A stretch of DNA of 46,933 nucleotides from assembly GCA_945862065.1 (NCBI GenBank), contig CAMAWT010000019.1, positions 1 to 46,933 on the forward strand. The letters run 5' to 3'. This document shows positions 1 through 9,577 of the stretch, one piece after another. Numbering within the stretch: position 1 is the first letter of the stretch; every line of letters starts with the position of its first letter. The stretch is from Flavobacterium psychrophilum. GTDB taxonomy: Bacteria > Bacteroidota > Bacteroidia > Flavobacteriales > Flavobacteriaceae. Position numbers and translations under genes: made by a program. The notes beneath the pieces are model-generated. The model did not search any database, was not told the origin of the DNA, and saw nothing but the letters and a program-made list of their open reading frames with translations.

Positions 1-1
1 T

Positions 2-3000
2 GCAACTCTTGCTAGTTTTACACCTCCAACTTTTACAACTGTTGGATCATATTATTTCTATTGCGTGGTTTCCCTTAACGGGAATGGCTGCAACAGCACC
101 ACCTCGCAAGTAGCTGAAATTATTGTGGTTGCAGACCCAATTGTAAGCATTCAACCTTTGGCAAACCAAAGCTTGTGCCAAGGAACAACGCCAACCGATT
201 TGAGTGTAACAGCAACAGGCGGTGTGGGAAGTTATACCTATCAATGGTTTTCGGCAGCTTCTGCAACTGGAACTGGAACAGCTATTTTAAATGCAACTAA
301 TGCCAATTATACTCCCGACACAACAAGTGTTGGAACCACTTATTACTATTGTGAAATAACCCAATCTGGTTTAGGATGTTCTGTAACAAGCGCTATTGCG
401 GAAGTGATTATCGTACCGGCGCCAAGCATTGCAACCCAACCCATTGGAAGTGCCGTATGTATTGGAGGAGTTACTACAACTATGTCGGTATCTTACATAA
501 ACGGAACCGGAATTGCTTCTTACCAATGGTATTCAAACACAACCAACAGCACCTCAGGCGGAACCGTGGTTGGAACCAATTCAAGTACTTTTACACCAAG
601 CGCAGCTGTTGTAGGGACCTTGTATTATTATTGTGTGGTGACGTTCTCATCTGGTGGTTGTACTAGTGTAACTTCTAGTACAGCAGAGGTGATTATTTAT
701 CCTATTCCAAGTGCAACAAATGTTAACCTAATTTCTTGTAGCGGTGAAACCATTATTTACATACCACAAGACGGAAATGGAAATACAATACCTAGTAGTA
801 CTCAATATTCTTGGGGATTACCTACTATAAATCCGATTGGAGCCATTACTGGTGAAACAGCTCAAAATACGTTGGTAAATGAATTCAATCAAACTCTTTT
901 TAATGTAACCAATCAAATTGCAACAGCTACCTACACTCTTACTCCCATCGCGGGAATTTGTACTGGAAATACCTTTACAATAGAAGTAATTGTTTATCCG
1001 AAACCCATAGTTGATTTTAGTATATCAAACCAAACTATTTGTAATGAAACTACCTCAACTGAAGTTAGTTTAAGTTCAACAAATACAGGGACAATTACTT
1101 ACGAATGGACCGCTACTATTCCGGTGGGCATTACTGGAGCTCAAAATTCTGGAACCAATACCATACCAGCACAAATATTAACAAACACAACAAATGCACC
1201 ATTAACGATTAATTATGCAGCATTTGCAACTTTTAACTACAATGGAAATCAATGTGTTGGTCCAGTAGCCACCTATGACATTACGGTCAATCCAAGTATT
1301 CAAACAAGTTCAATTGTATCTAATTACAATGGTTATGGTATCAGTTTTCCAGGTGCAAATAATGGTTTTATTGACATTACAATTTCAGGAGGATCTGGAA
1401 ATTACACATACATTTGGACAGATGCTTTAGGTACAGCCTTTTCTACAAATGAAGATGTTTCAAATTTAGATGCTGGAAGTTATCAAGTAACTATAAATGA
1501 TGGTCTTTGTAATCCAATTGTTCTAAACTTTCTGTTAACAATACCTTTAGAAATTATTATTAATCAGAACCCAAATACACAATTATATTTAGACTGTTTT
1601 GGGGATGCAAGTGGGGTTTTAGAATTCAACTTAACCCAGCAATCCGTTCCACCATATACATATCAATTGTTTAATAGCGCTGGTTTATTGGTTGCATCCA
1701 TAACTAATTCAACTGATTTAAACCCACAATTTACTGGTTTACTATCGGATACCTACACATTTACAATTATTGATGCAAATGGTGGTACAAAAACTATTAC
1801 GGGTCTCGTTGTATCGCAACCAAATGATATTGTAATTACACCAACTACCACACCTATTACCTGTTATAGAGCAAATAATGCCTCCATTACATTAAACGTA
1901 ACTGGTGGAACCGGTCCTTATTCTGGAGCATGGAGCAACCTAGCAACAGGTTTATCGCAAACCAATCTTGCAGCAGGAAATTACACTATTCTAATTACTG
2001 ATGCGAAAGGATGTCAAAAACCAATCACAGTTCCGATTCCAGAAGCTCCATTATTTATGGTGAGCCCAATTGCAAAAAATATTACATGCAATGGGGCAAA
2101 TGATGGAAGTATTCAATTGAATTTAGCAGGTGGTGTTGCGCCATTAACACTTACTTGGAGCGACGGAAGCACAGCAGGCTTAACGCGAAACAATTTAGGA
2201 CCTGGAACTTACATAGCTACTATTTCTGATGGCACCCCTTGTTTCATTTCTAGAACATTTACAATTATTGAACCGCAAGTATTAGTTGTAGGTTCGTCAA
2301 TAGTAAACGCTACTAATTGTACTAATGCTAATAGCGGCACAATTGATATAAATGTTTCTGGAGGTGTACCGCCTTTTAATTATGTTTGGTCAAACGGAGC
2401 AAATACAGAAGATGTAACCAATATTATTGCTGGAAATTATTCATTAGTGGTAACTGATGCCAATGGTTGTAGTAAAACCGGACAATTTGTTGTAACCCGA
2501 CCTTCGGAGATTGTCTTAAATGTAGCAACACAAACGGATTTTAATTGTCAAGCAAAAACCGCTATTCAAAACTTTACTGCTCAGTCTATTGGTGGCGTTC
2601 AACCTATTCAGTTTTCGTGGTCTAGCGGAAATGTTAGTGGTATTCGAAATCAAAACATGTCAACGAATTTAAATGGAACTATTATATTGACGGCAACTGA
2701 TGCCATTGGATGTACTAAAAATTACACATTTGATGTAAATTTGCCAACTCTAGGAACCGTTGGTTTCGGATTTAATTCATTTGCCTATCAAACATATGGA
2801 GCGTATTCCATTAATGATCCAATCCAATTTAATAGCGCTATAACAGGAGATTATCTATCGATTCAATGGAATTTTGGTGACGGACAATTTTCAACCGAAC
2901 TAGATCCTGTTCATTCCTATAGTGTTCCAGGGCCTTATGTAGCTACATTATCCGTAACATATCCATTTGGATGTATCTATCAAAAAGTGATTTCAGTTAT

Positions 3001-3289
3001 TGTGACAGAAGGATACAAATTAATTATACCTAATGCATTTACACCAAATACAGATGGATTGAACGAATCATTCCTTCCAAAATACATTGGTTTATCCGAA
3101 TTACAATTGAATATTTTTGATACTTGGGGCGAACTGATTTATTCCGAACAAGGAAATCAGTTGACGGGCTGGAATGGGACTATCAAAGGTTTAGAAGCTG
3201 AAAACGGGAATTATTTTTACACCTTTTCAGGGAAAACATTCTATGGTGAAATTATTACTAAAAATGGTCCTTTTGCATTAATAAAATAA
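2..3289 (+). CDS. T9SS type B sorting domain (gliding-motility C-terminal) adhesin-like protein, 5'-truncated
   Basis: The frame is open from base 2, so the true start lies upstream; about 1095 residues are visible. The protein is a secreted, Thr/Asn/Gly-rich modular surface protein. The first third carries Ig-like modules with a repeated YYYC-type motif (around 55, 340 and 625). SprB-like repeats follow, with cores such as GGTGPYSGAWSN near 1900 and GGVPPFNYVWSNG near 2360. A PKD-like domain (WNFGDG near 2870) comes next, then a C-terminal domain from about 3030 (IPNAFTPNTDGLNE, then FDTWGELIY and GWNG). That last domain matches the type B T9SS sorting signal (CHU_C). By family knowledge such proteins cross the outer membrane through the type IX system and stay at the surface or are released. 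The downstream PorP/SprF-like gene is the expected partner. The ligand is unknown. Confidence 0.93.
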   Translation, partial: ATLASFTPPTFTTVGSYYFYCVVSLNGNGCNSTTSQVAEIIVVADPIVSIQPLANQSLCQGTTPTDLSVTATGGVGSYTYQWFSAASATGTGTAILNATNANYTPDTTSVGTTYYYCEITQSGLGCSVTSAIAEVIIVPAPSIATQPIGSAVCIGGVTTTMSVSYINGTGIASYQWYSNTTNSTSGGTVVGTNSSTFTPSAAVVGTLYYYCVVTFSSGGCTSVTSSTAEVIIYPIPSATNVNLISCSGETIIYIPQDGNGNTIPSSTQYSWGLPTINPIGAITGETAQNTLVNEFNQTLFNVTNQIATATYTLTPIAGICTGNTFTIEVIVYPKPIVDFSISNQTICNETTSTEVSLSSTNTGTITYEWTATIPVGITGAQNSGTNTIPAQILTNTTNAPLTINYAAFATFNYNGNQCVGPVATYDITVNPSIQTSSIVSNYNGYGISFPGANNGFIDITISGGSGNYTYIWTDALGTAFSTNEDVSNLDAGSYQVTINDGLCNPIVLNFLLTIPLEIIINQNPNTQLYLDCFGDASGVLEFNLTQQSVPPYTYQLFNSAGLLVASITNSTDLNPQFTGLLSDTYTFTIIDANGGTKTITGLVVSQPNDIVITPTTTPITCYRANNASITLNVTGGTGPYSGAWSNLATGLSQTNLAAGNYTILITDAKGCQKPITVPIPEAPLFMVSPIAKNITCNGANDGSIQLNLAGGVAPLTLTWSDGSTAGLTRNNLGPGTYIATISDGTPCFISRTFTIIEPQVLVVGSSIVNATNCTNANSGTIDINVSGGVPPFNYVWSNGANTEDVTNIIAGNYSLVVTDANGCSKTGQFVVTRPSEIVLNVATQTDFNCQAKTAIQNFTAQSIGGVQPIQFSWSSGNVSGIRNQNMSTNLNGTIILTATDAIGCTKNYTFDVNLPTLGTVGFGFNSFAYQTYGAYSINDPIQFNSAITGDYLSIQWNFGDGQFSTELDPVHSYSVPGPYVATLSVTYPFGCIYQKVISVIVTEGYKLIIPNAFTPNTDGLNESFLPKYIGLSELQLNIFDTWGELIYSEQGNQLTGWNGTIKGLEAENGNYFYTFSGKTFYGEIITKNGPFALIK

Positions 3290-3299
3290 CATGTGTATT

Positions 3300-4301
3300 A
3301 TGAAAGCAATTCAATTTTATATCTCCCTTTTTGTATGTTTCACGTTTCATTTTAGTTACGCGCAAGACCCTATTTTTACACAATATTTTATGGTTCCGCA
3401 AACAGTTAATCCAGGATTTGCTGGGTACATGGAGACTATGAATGCAGGCGTTCTACACCGAACGCAATGGCCCGATTTGAATTTGAAATTAGAAACGGAA
3501 TATGCTTTTTTCAACACATGGGTTGAAGGAATGAACAGCGGAATTGGAGTCAATATTTTAAATCACAGAGAAAATTTTACCAGTTATAATTTTCAGCAAG
3601 TAAATGTAAATTATGCCTTTAAGGTGGAATTGAATGATGAATGGGTTTTTAGACCCGCTATAGAAGTAGGTTTTGGTGCAAAATCGTTTGGTTTTCAAAA
3701 CCTCGTTTTAAATGATCAAATCAATATTGGATCAGGTTATGTAAATCCGGTTTCGATAGATCCTGTTTTGGGAAGAAATAAAATGAACTTTTTTGATTTC
3801 AACGCCGGATTATTATTCAATACAGAAAAACTTTGGTTTGGTGCAGCCATCAAACATTTAAACAAACCCAATATTTCCTTTTCAGATGGGGGAAATCTAC
3901 CTTTATCTTCTTTTATGTCCTTCTCGGCTGGATACGAATTTGATTTGTCAGATTATTACATCAATTGGATTTTTCCAAGCGACACTAAAATATTAGTCAC
4001 CGCAAATTATATGCGTCAAGCAGCATACAATCGATTGGACATAGGAACTGGCATTGTGCTCAACAGACTTTTTATTGGTGCAACCGCCGCTACAAACCCA
4101 GTGAAAACTGATAACCGAAGTTCTATGCTAACCTCCATTAACTTATTTGGAGGCTTACGTTATGAAAATTTGCGTTTTGGATTATCCTATGATTATAATA
4201 CAACCAAAATAGGAAAAACGGGCGGTGTTTATGAACTTTCAATGACCTATCAATTTGATACAGAAGTCAAATGTTTTGGGTGTCCAAATTATAATAATTA
4301 A
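3300..4301 (+). CDS. PorP/SprF family type IX secretion system outer-membrane protein
   Basis: The product is about 333 residues with an N-terminal signal peptide (hydrophobic stretch ending FSYAQ), followed by the family hallmark DPIFTQYFMVPQTVNPGFAG. The rest alternates aromatic/Gly beta-strand segments, as expected of an outer-membrane beta barrel, and ends in a strand with Phe/Tyr residues and a short Cys-containing tail. In Flavobacterium, SprF is needed for secretion of the adhesin SprB, and PorP/SprF paralogues usually sit directly after type B sorting-domain proteins. That is exactly the arrangement here, with about 10 bases between the genes, so co-transcription is likely. I chose ATG 3300 because it begins a normal signal peptide; an in-frame ATG at 3291 would add only three residues. 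Confidence 0.92.
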   Translation: MKAIQFYISLFVCFTFHFSYAQDPIFTQYFMVPQTVNPGFAGYMETMNAGVLHRTQWPDLNLKLETEYAFFNTWVEGMNSGIGVNILNHRENFTSYNFQQVNVNYAFKVELNDEWVFRPAIEVGFGAKSFGFQNLVLNDQINIGSGYVNPVSIDPVLGRNKMNFFDFNAGLLFNTEKLWFGAAIKHLNKPNISFSDGGNLPLSSFMSFSAGYEFDLSDYYINWIFPSDTKILVTANYMRQAAYNRLDIGTGIVLNRLFIGATAATNPVKTDNRSSMLTSINLFGGLRYENLRFGLSYDYNTTKIGKTGGVYELSMTYQFDTEVKCFGCPNYNN

Positions 4302-4369
4302 TATTTAAAACTAATTATTGAGTGAAAAATGGTTTAGTCAATATCAAATTCAAATAATTTAACATAATT

Positions 4370-4403
4370 TTGAAAATATTAAAAACTAAAAAATATACAT
4401 TTG
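4370..4403 (+). promoter_or_regulatory. Bacteroidota-type promoter for the small Lys/Cys-rich protein
   Basis: A TTG at 4370-4372 and TACATTTG at 4396-4403 fit the TTG-N(17-23)-TAnnTTTG pattern of Bacteroidota housekeeping promoters, with a 23-base spacer. The ATG follows 23 bases later. Confidence 0.45.
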
Positions 4404-4426
4404 ATTCTAATTTAAAATAAAACACC

Positions 4427-4624
4427 ATGAAAAAATCAATTTTAGCATTAGTACTTGTAGTCTTTTTATCTTCAATGACAGGATTTGCACAAGAAGAGCA
4501 ACCTAAACAAAAAAAGAAGAAAGCAAAAACTGAAAAAACCAGCGCAACAGAATCAAAAAAATCGTGTGGAACGGCTGAGAAAAAAAGTGGTTGTTGCTCA
4601 AAAGACGCTGCTGAAAAAAAGTAA
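4427..4624 (+). CDS. small secreted Lys/Cys-rich protein, unknown function
   Basis: The 65-residue product begins with a clear signal peptide (MKKSILALVLVVFLSSMTGFAQ). The mature part is only about 44 residues. It is dominated by Lys, Glu and Thr and ends in a short cysteine cluster (SCGTAEKKSGCCSKDAAEKK). No catalytic domain is possible at this size. The three cysteines, two of them adjacent, could bind a metal or form disulfides in the periplasm, but that is inference. It has its own promoter-like sequence upstream and a hairpin terminator downstream, which supports a real monocistronic gene rather than a chance frame. I do not recognise a named family. Confidence 0.7.
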   Translation: MKKSILALVLVVFLSSMTGFAQEEQPKQKKKKAKTEKTSATESKKSCGTAEKKSGCCSKDAAEKK

Positions 4625-4648
4625 TCTAACCAATAAGATTCTACTATT

Positions 4649-4676
4649 AAGTGTTCAAGAAATTGAGCACTTTTTA
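4649..4676 (+). terminator. rho-independent terminator after the small secreted protein
   Basis: The arms AAGTGTTCA and TGAGCACTT pair with one wobble around a 6-base loop and are followed by T's. It lies 25 bases after the stop codon at 4624. Confidence 0.6.
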
Positions 4677-5053
4677 TATCCTTAGAATTTTATAAAACCA
4701 AATGGCTCGGGCACTTTCCCGACCTTATTCACGCTACAATCGGGGGTAAAATTCAAAGTTTTGAACATTTTCCAAACTTTTGGGATTATGGTAAGATTGA
4801 ATGATTGAAAGATTAAAAGATTCCGTATTTCCAAACATTCTTTTCCAGTAAAAAATAAATTTTAACACTTTTATTTTTTGACATTTAGTTTTTATACTTG
4901 TTTTTTTAAAAATTGCTTTGAGAGCATATAACCCGAAGAATCAGAAGGATTTACATATATAAAATCGGTGGAATTTGTGAAATCTGTGTTAATAAACTTT
5001 AATTCCAATTGATTAAAGCATTAAAAATCCAAAATCGTCTATTTACCGAAAAC
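4677..5053. other. non-coding intergenic stretch
   Basis: No convincing reading frame is visible. It contains a run of imperfect GATTGAA/GATTAAA repeats near 4796-4822 and an AT-rich middle. I see no RNA gene here. Confidence 0.5.
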
Positions 5054-5136
5054 CGCGTGAGGGATTGAAGTGGAAAGCCCACAGCCAATTGTAGCGTCAG
5101 CGGAAATTGGCGAGGACTTGAAACGAAAAGCCCGAC
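5054..5136 (-). repeat. dispersed intergenic repeat, family B
   Basis: This GC-richer block carries GATTGAAGTGGAAAGCCCACAG and GCGAGGACTTGAAACG-type segments. A related block sits in the opposite orientation at 32810-32907, sharing the TGGAAAGCCCACAG and GCGAGGACTTG segments and the GCG ends. It lies next to a terminator hairpin and far from the AT-rich base use of the surroundings. Confidence 0.65.
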
Positions 5137-5141
5137 AGCAT

Positions 5142-5180
5142 AAAAAAGCCTTAACCCTTTTTTAAGGTTAAGGCTTTTTT
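5142..5180. terminator. strong bidirectional terminator hairpin
   Basis: The arms AAAAAAGCCTTAACC and GGTTAAGGCTTTTTT are perfect 15-base complements (5142-5156 and 5166-5180). The flanking A and T runs let it work on both strands. It follows the minus-strand ccsBA gene, whose stop codon is at 5221. Confidence 0.85.
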
Positions 5181-5220
5181 ATGGTGGCACGCCCAAATTT
5201 TAATTGAAATTTGTGTTGGC

Positions 5221-8200
5221 TTATTTTTTGTACACTATTTTGTATTTGATGTATGAGGCGGTGGCTAAAATGGCTAAAATTACTAATGAGTAATAAAACT
5301 CTTTTGGGGTTACTACGCTGTCGCCACTTGCATAAGAATGTTTTCCGGTGAGGTAAAAATTCACACCAAAATAGGTCATCATGATGGAGTAAAATGCTAT
5401 TATACTCATGAGATTAAATATCCATTTTCCTCTAAGTGATGGAACAAAACGGGCGTGAATTACAAACGCATAGACCATAATACTGATCAAAGCCCAAGTT
5501 TCTTTTGGGTCCCAACCCCAGTATCGACCCCAACTTTCGTTTGCCCATTGTCCTCCGAGGAAGTTTCCAATGGTTAGCATGACTAATCCAACGGTTAATG
5601 CCAACTCATTGATGTAGGTAATTTCTTTTAAATGCAAATCCATGATGGATTTGTTTTTTTCGTTTGATAATAAAATCAAAATTAATGCTACCAAACCTAG
5701 CACCATTCCTAATGTAAAGGGTCCGTAACTTGCCACAATTACCGCCACGTGAATCATTAACCAATAGGAATTTAAAACGGGTTGCAAATTGGCAATTGCT
5801 GGATCCATCCAGTTCCAATGCGCTATCATCAAAATCATGGAGGCAACAAAAGTACCTGATGCTATAGTTAAATATGATTTTTTTACTAAACTTCTAGACA
5901 TAAATAAAAACCAAATTGGATAAGGAAATCCAAATATTAGTGTAAATAACATGGTTGCCCAACCTACATAAATCATGCTCTCGTAAGCATCGCTCCAAGG
6001 CGCATGACCAGAAATGTACCAGCGTGCTATTAAACCTAAAGTTTGTAATATAAACAATACTACTATCGAAATATGTAATCCTTTAATGACTATTTGTAGT
6101 ATTTTGTTTTTGGTAAAAATAGCAACAATCACCAAAAACAGCATCGAGCATCCTGTGAGTAAATAAAGCCAAAATAAGTTTTTGAAAATATCGTATTTGT
6201 TGTACAAAATTTCGGTTTTTATTTTTTCATCGCTGGGTCTAACAGCGCTCCCGTATTTTTTTTGGTAATCTTCAATTCCTACAACCATCGTGTTTGCCAT
6301 GGTGTAGTTTTTATCTTTGGAGGCTCTAGCTAAAGCTTCTAAATAAACTGGAAAAGCCGTTTTTATAGTATCTAATGAGGTCCCGGTTTTTTGTGTCAAT
6401 TCAATATTAGAAACCCATTTGTTGTTTTTATCTTTCGGAATTGGGTAAATCTTCAACATACTTCCAAACAAAGCGGCGTTGACTAAATTGACTTTTTTGT
6501 CTGCTTCGATTAAGTCTTTTTCAATTTGACTGGGGTTAGTTGTTTTATAAGCATCATCCAAAAAAGGTGATAGTTTATAATTTCCAACGTTATCAAAAAA
6601 GCTTTTGAAGGTAGTATATTTTTCATCTGGTTTTAAACCAATAATTTTACGAATGTCCTGATTACCTTTTTTGATGTAAATAAAGGGCACTTCTATCCAA
6701 GCCATTGGAAATTGTTTCATTGACAACAACACTTGATCTGAATTCATTTCTTGATATTGATCACTTTTACTTACTTTTCGTAACAATTCGGATGAGAAAG
6801 TATTGATAGGCTTCAATCGTCCCCCTTCGTCTTGAATTACCAATCTACCAAAACGTTCGGCTTGTTCTTTTGGAACTTTATATTTTAAAATGGAATCAAT
6901 ATAATTAATTTTGGGCTGGTTTTTTACTTGCTTTGCTGCAACAGGTTTGGTTTGATGCTCATGACCTGAATGATTGTCTTGTGCTTGAATTGAAAAGGAA
7001 AACATAACAAATAAAATTAGTAATAGCTTTTCTTTTTTTAGTTTTACGTTTTCTAATTTACGTTTTACATCATTGAAACGGGTGTTTTTGTCGAATAGAA
7101 TTGCCGTCATTGCAAAAAACAATAAAAAGTAACCAATGTAGGTAATTAATGTTCCCCAATAATCATGGTTTACAGAAAGAACTGTTCCTTTTTCGTCGGG
7201 ACTAAAAGATGCCTGGAAAAATCGGTAGCCACCATGTTCTAAAATATGATTCATATAAATATCAGCATCAAAATTTTTGTTTGCTTCTTGAACAGTCACT
7301 TTACTTTCGTATGACGAATAGCTTTTTTCGGTTCCTGGGTATTTTTTGGCAATAAAATCATTTAACTTGATGGCAAAAGGTAATTCATGTACTTTACTTC
7401 CAAAGGCTAGTGTGAAATCTAATTTTCCTATTTTAAAATTTTTAGGTTCCCCTTGTTTTCCTTTGGATCCAACAAGTGTAATGCTTTCAGTTTTTCCTTG
7501 TGATGTTACTAAAATTCGTAACGCATCGTTTCCTTCTTTAGCTTTGAAATCATTACTAGAAACTAGCTCTTGAACACCTTTTATGGGTTGATCTGGAAAA
7601 ACAAATTGAGCACCAGCCAAATTGTATAAAGATCTAAACATCAATGGTTGTAAGGTTTCTTTGGCTACTTTACCTTGAAATTTATCAGCCATTCGCATAA
7701 AATCGCCTTCAAATGGAGCTTGTAAAGTAGTTGTTTTACCGTCTGTTACAATATTTATAGCACCTTGGGTTGGTTTATTTAATGTAATCAACACATTGTG
7801 AATATTTTGAATTTCACCTTCAACCAAAAAATGTTCGTGACGCGAACCATCACTCGATTCAACCAATTTAAGGTGAAATTTTCCGGTTGGGCTGGGTTTA
7901 ATAGATTCTTTCGCATCCAAAACAAATTCTTGAAACTCAACTTGAAAAGGAATCTCGTTAAAATCTTCGTCTATTTCAAAATAACTGTTTGCTTTTGGCG
8001 AAAGTAACAAGGGTTTTTCATACGTTTTACGTTTCATCTCCCCTTTGTAATCACCATCCACAAAAAGAGTTAAGAAACTTTTATCAGAATAAAATTGTTT
8101 AGACGATTCCCCTTCTTGTATGGGCATAACGCCTTCATAACCAATATATCGTGTAATTCCGGCTCCAATTAATATAAAAACGAAAGAAACGTGAAGTAAT

Positions 8201-8439
8201 AATGTAGCCCATTTTTCTTTTTTGTGTAATTGATAACGCTTCATATTTCCGAAGAAATTAATCAGGAAGAATAGATGAATCAATTCAAACCACCAAGCAT
8301 TGTAAATCCAAATTCGAGCAGTATCAGTATTGTATGCGCTTTCGATGAAAGTTCCAGCTGCCATTGCAACAGCATAAACGATAAATAAAAGTGCCATCAA
8401 ACGGGTTGAAAACAAAAAAGAAAATATATTTTTATTCAT
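5221..8439 (-). CDS. ccsA: cytochrome c biogenesis protein CcsBA (ResB-CcsA fusion)
   Basis: The 1072-residue protein fuses both System II haem-handling subunits. The N-terminal ResB/CcsB-like part has transmembrane helices near residues 10-30, 50-65 and 80-105, a large extracytoplasmic domain, and a closing helix near 420-440. The C-terminal CcsA part (about 730-1072) is polytopic and carries the tryptophan-rich haem motif WGRYWGWDPKETWALI near residue 970, plus conserved histidines such as GHAPW near 815. The complex exports haem and attaches it to CXXCH apocytochromes outside the inner membrane. Single-chain CcsBA is known from Bacteroidota and epsilonproteobacteria. A second signal-peptide-like segment lies near residues 463-480 (LLLILFVMFSFSIQAQ), probably marking the old junction of two genes. 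It is monocistronic, with a strong terminator after it. Confidence 0.93.
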   Translation of the reverse strand: MNKNIFSFLFSTRLMALLFIVYAVAMAAGTFIESAYNTDTARIWIYNAWWFELIHLFFLINFFGNMKRYQLHKKEKWATLLLHVSFVFILIGAGITRYIGYEGVMPIQEGESSKQFYSDKSFLTLFVDGDYKGEMKRKTYEKPLLLSPKANSYFEIDEDFNEIPFQVEFQEFVLDAKESIKPSPTGKFHLKLVESSDGSRHEHFLVEGEIQNIHNVLITLNKPTQGAINIVTDGKTTTLQAPFEGDFMRMADKFQGKVAKETLQPLMFRSLYNLAGAQFVFPDQPIKGVQELVSSNDFKAKEGNDALRILVTSQGKTESITLVGSKGKQGEPKNFKIGKLDFTLAFGSKVHELPFAIKLNDFIAKKYPGTEKSYSSYESKVTVQEANKNFDADIYMNHILEHGGYRFFQASFSPDEKGTVLSVNHDYWGTLITYIGYFLLFFAMTAILFDKNTRFNDVKRKLENVKLKKEKLLLILFVMFSFSIQAQDNHSGHEHQTKPVAAKQVKNQPKINYIDSILKYKVPKEQAERFGRLVIQDEGGRLKPINTFSSELLRKVSKSDQYQEMNSDQVLLSMKQFPMAWIEVPFIYIKKGNQDIRKIIGLKPDEKYTTFKSFFDNVGNYKLSPFLDDAYKTTNPSQIEKDLIEADKKVNLVNAALFGSMLKIYPIPKDKNNKWVSNIELTQKTGTSLDTIKTAFPVYLEALARASKDKNYTMANTMVVGIEDYQKKYGSAVRPSDEKIKTEILYNKYDIFKNLFWLYLLTGCSMLFLVIVAIFTKNKILQIVIKGLHISIVVLFILQTLGLIARWYISGHAPWSDAYESMIYVGWATMLFTLIFGFPYPIWFLFMSRSLVKKSYLTIASGTFVASMILMIAHWNWMDPAIANLQPVLNSYWLMIHVAVIVASYGPFTLGMVLGLVALILILLSNEKNKSIMDLHLKEITYINELALTVGLVMLTIGNFLGGQWANESWGRYWGWDPKETWALISIMVYAFVIHARFVPSLRGKWIFNLMSIIAFYSIMMTYFGVNFYLTGKHSYASGDSVVTPKEFYYSLVILAILATASYIKYKIVYKK

Positions 8440-8536
8440 GATTTAAGTACTATTTTTTAAAATACAAAAGTAAATTAAAATATTAGTTTATTATGTAATT
8501 ATCCTATTTTAAGACTATTTTATGAAGCGATTACTC

Positions 8537-9577
8537 TTACTCCTCTTCGTCTGTATCATGCGATTTCGTGTAATTTCGCCATTTGTCAATACAATCAGCC
8601 ATGTCTTGCGGAATTTCAGTATCAAATCGCATATATTCGTTGGTCGTTGGATGAACAAAACCTAATGTTTTGGCATGTAATGCTTGGCGCGGCAATGTCT
8701 TGAAACAATTGTCTATAAACTGTTTGTATTTTGTAAAGGTTGTACCTTTCAAAATCAAGTTACCACCATAGCGTTCATCATTAAAAAGTGTATGACCAAT
8801 GTGCTTCATGTGCACACGAATTTGATGTGTTCGCCCGGTTTCAAGTTTACACGAAATAAGCGTTACATACCCCAATCGTTCAATAACTTTATAATGGGTT
8901 ATAGCTGGTTTCCCAATTTCAGGATCGGCAAAAACGGCCATTTGCATTCGGTCTCTTAAATGACGAGAAATATTCCCTTCAATGGTTCCGGAATCTTCTT
9001 TTACATTACCCCACACAATTGCAATGTACTCTCTCTCAGTAGTTTTTGCTTCAAATTGTTTTGCCAAATGTGTCATGGCAGCTTCTGTTTTGGCAATTAC
9101 TAATAAACCTGTCGTGTCTTTATCTATTCGATGCACCAAACCAGGACGCTCCGAGCTGTTCATGGGTAGGTTTTCAAAATGATAAGCCAGAGCATTAACC
9201 AAAGTTCCAGTGTAGTTTCCGTGACCAGGATGAACTACAAAATTTGCTGGTTTATTAATAATTAATAAAGCATCGTCTTCATAGACAATATCTAAGGGAA
9301 TATTTTCGGGTAAAACGGTATTATCAAATGGAGGATGCGAAAGTAAAATTCTAACTACATCCAGTGGTTTTACCTTATAATTTGATTTTACAGGAATATC
9401 ATTCACATAAATATCGCCATTTGTGGCAGCATTTTGAATTTTATTTCGAGTGGCATTTTGGATAAATCCCATTAAAAACTTATCTATTCGCAAAAGTGCT
9501 TGACCTTTTGGAACTTCTACTTTGAAATGTTCAAACAAATCATCTTCAAGTTCGGTTATTTCTGGATTATTCTGCAT
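8537..9577 (-). CDS. RluA/RluD-family 23S rRNA pseudouridine synthase
   Basis: The 346-residue protein has an N-terminal S4 RNA-binding domain (about 25-85) and the RluA-type catalytic domain. The signature HRIDKDTTGLLVIAK begins at residue 149, placing the catalytic Asp at 152. INKPANFVVHPG near 107 and GRTHQIRVHM near 250 are other conserved motifs. Such enzymes isomerise uridines in large-subunit rRNA; RluD modifies helix 69. The S4 domain and length favour RluD-like specificity over RluA, but the exact target cannot be read from sequence. The start overlaps the end of the upstream PASTA gene by 11 bases, so the two are translationally coupled in one operon. Confidence 0.93.
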   Translation of the reverse strand: MQNNPEITELEDDLFEHFKVEVPKGQALLRIDKFLMGFIQNATRNKIQNAATNGDIYVNDIPVKSNYKVKPLDVVRILLSHPPFDNTVLPENIPLDIVYEDDALLIINKPANFVVHPGHGNYTGTLVNALAYHFENLPMNSSERPGLVHRIDKDTTGLLVIAKTEAAMTHLAKQFEAKTTEREYIAIVWGNVKEDSGTIEGNISRHLRDRMQMAVFADPEIGKPAITHYKVIERLGYVTLISCKLETGRTHQIRVHMKHIGHTLFNDERYGGNLILKGTTFTKYKQFIDNCFKTLPRQALHAKTLGFVHPTTNEYMRFDTEIPQDMADCIDKWRNYTKSHDTDEEE

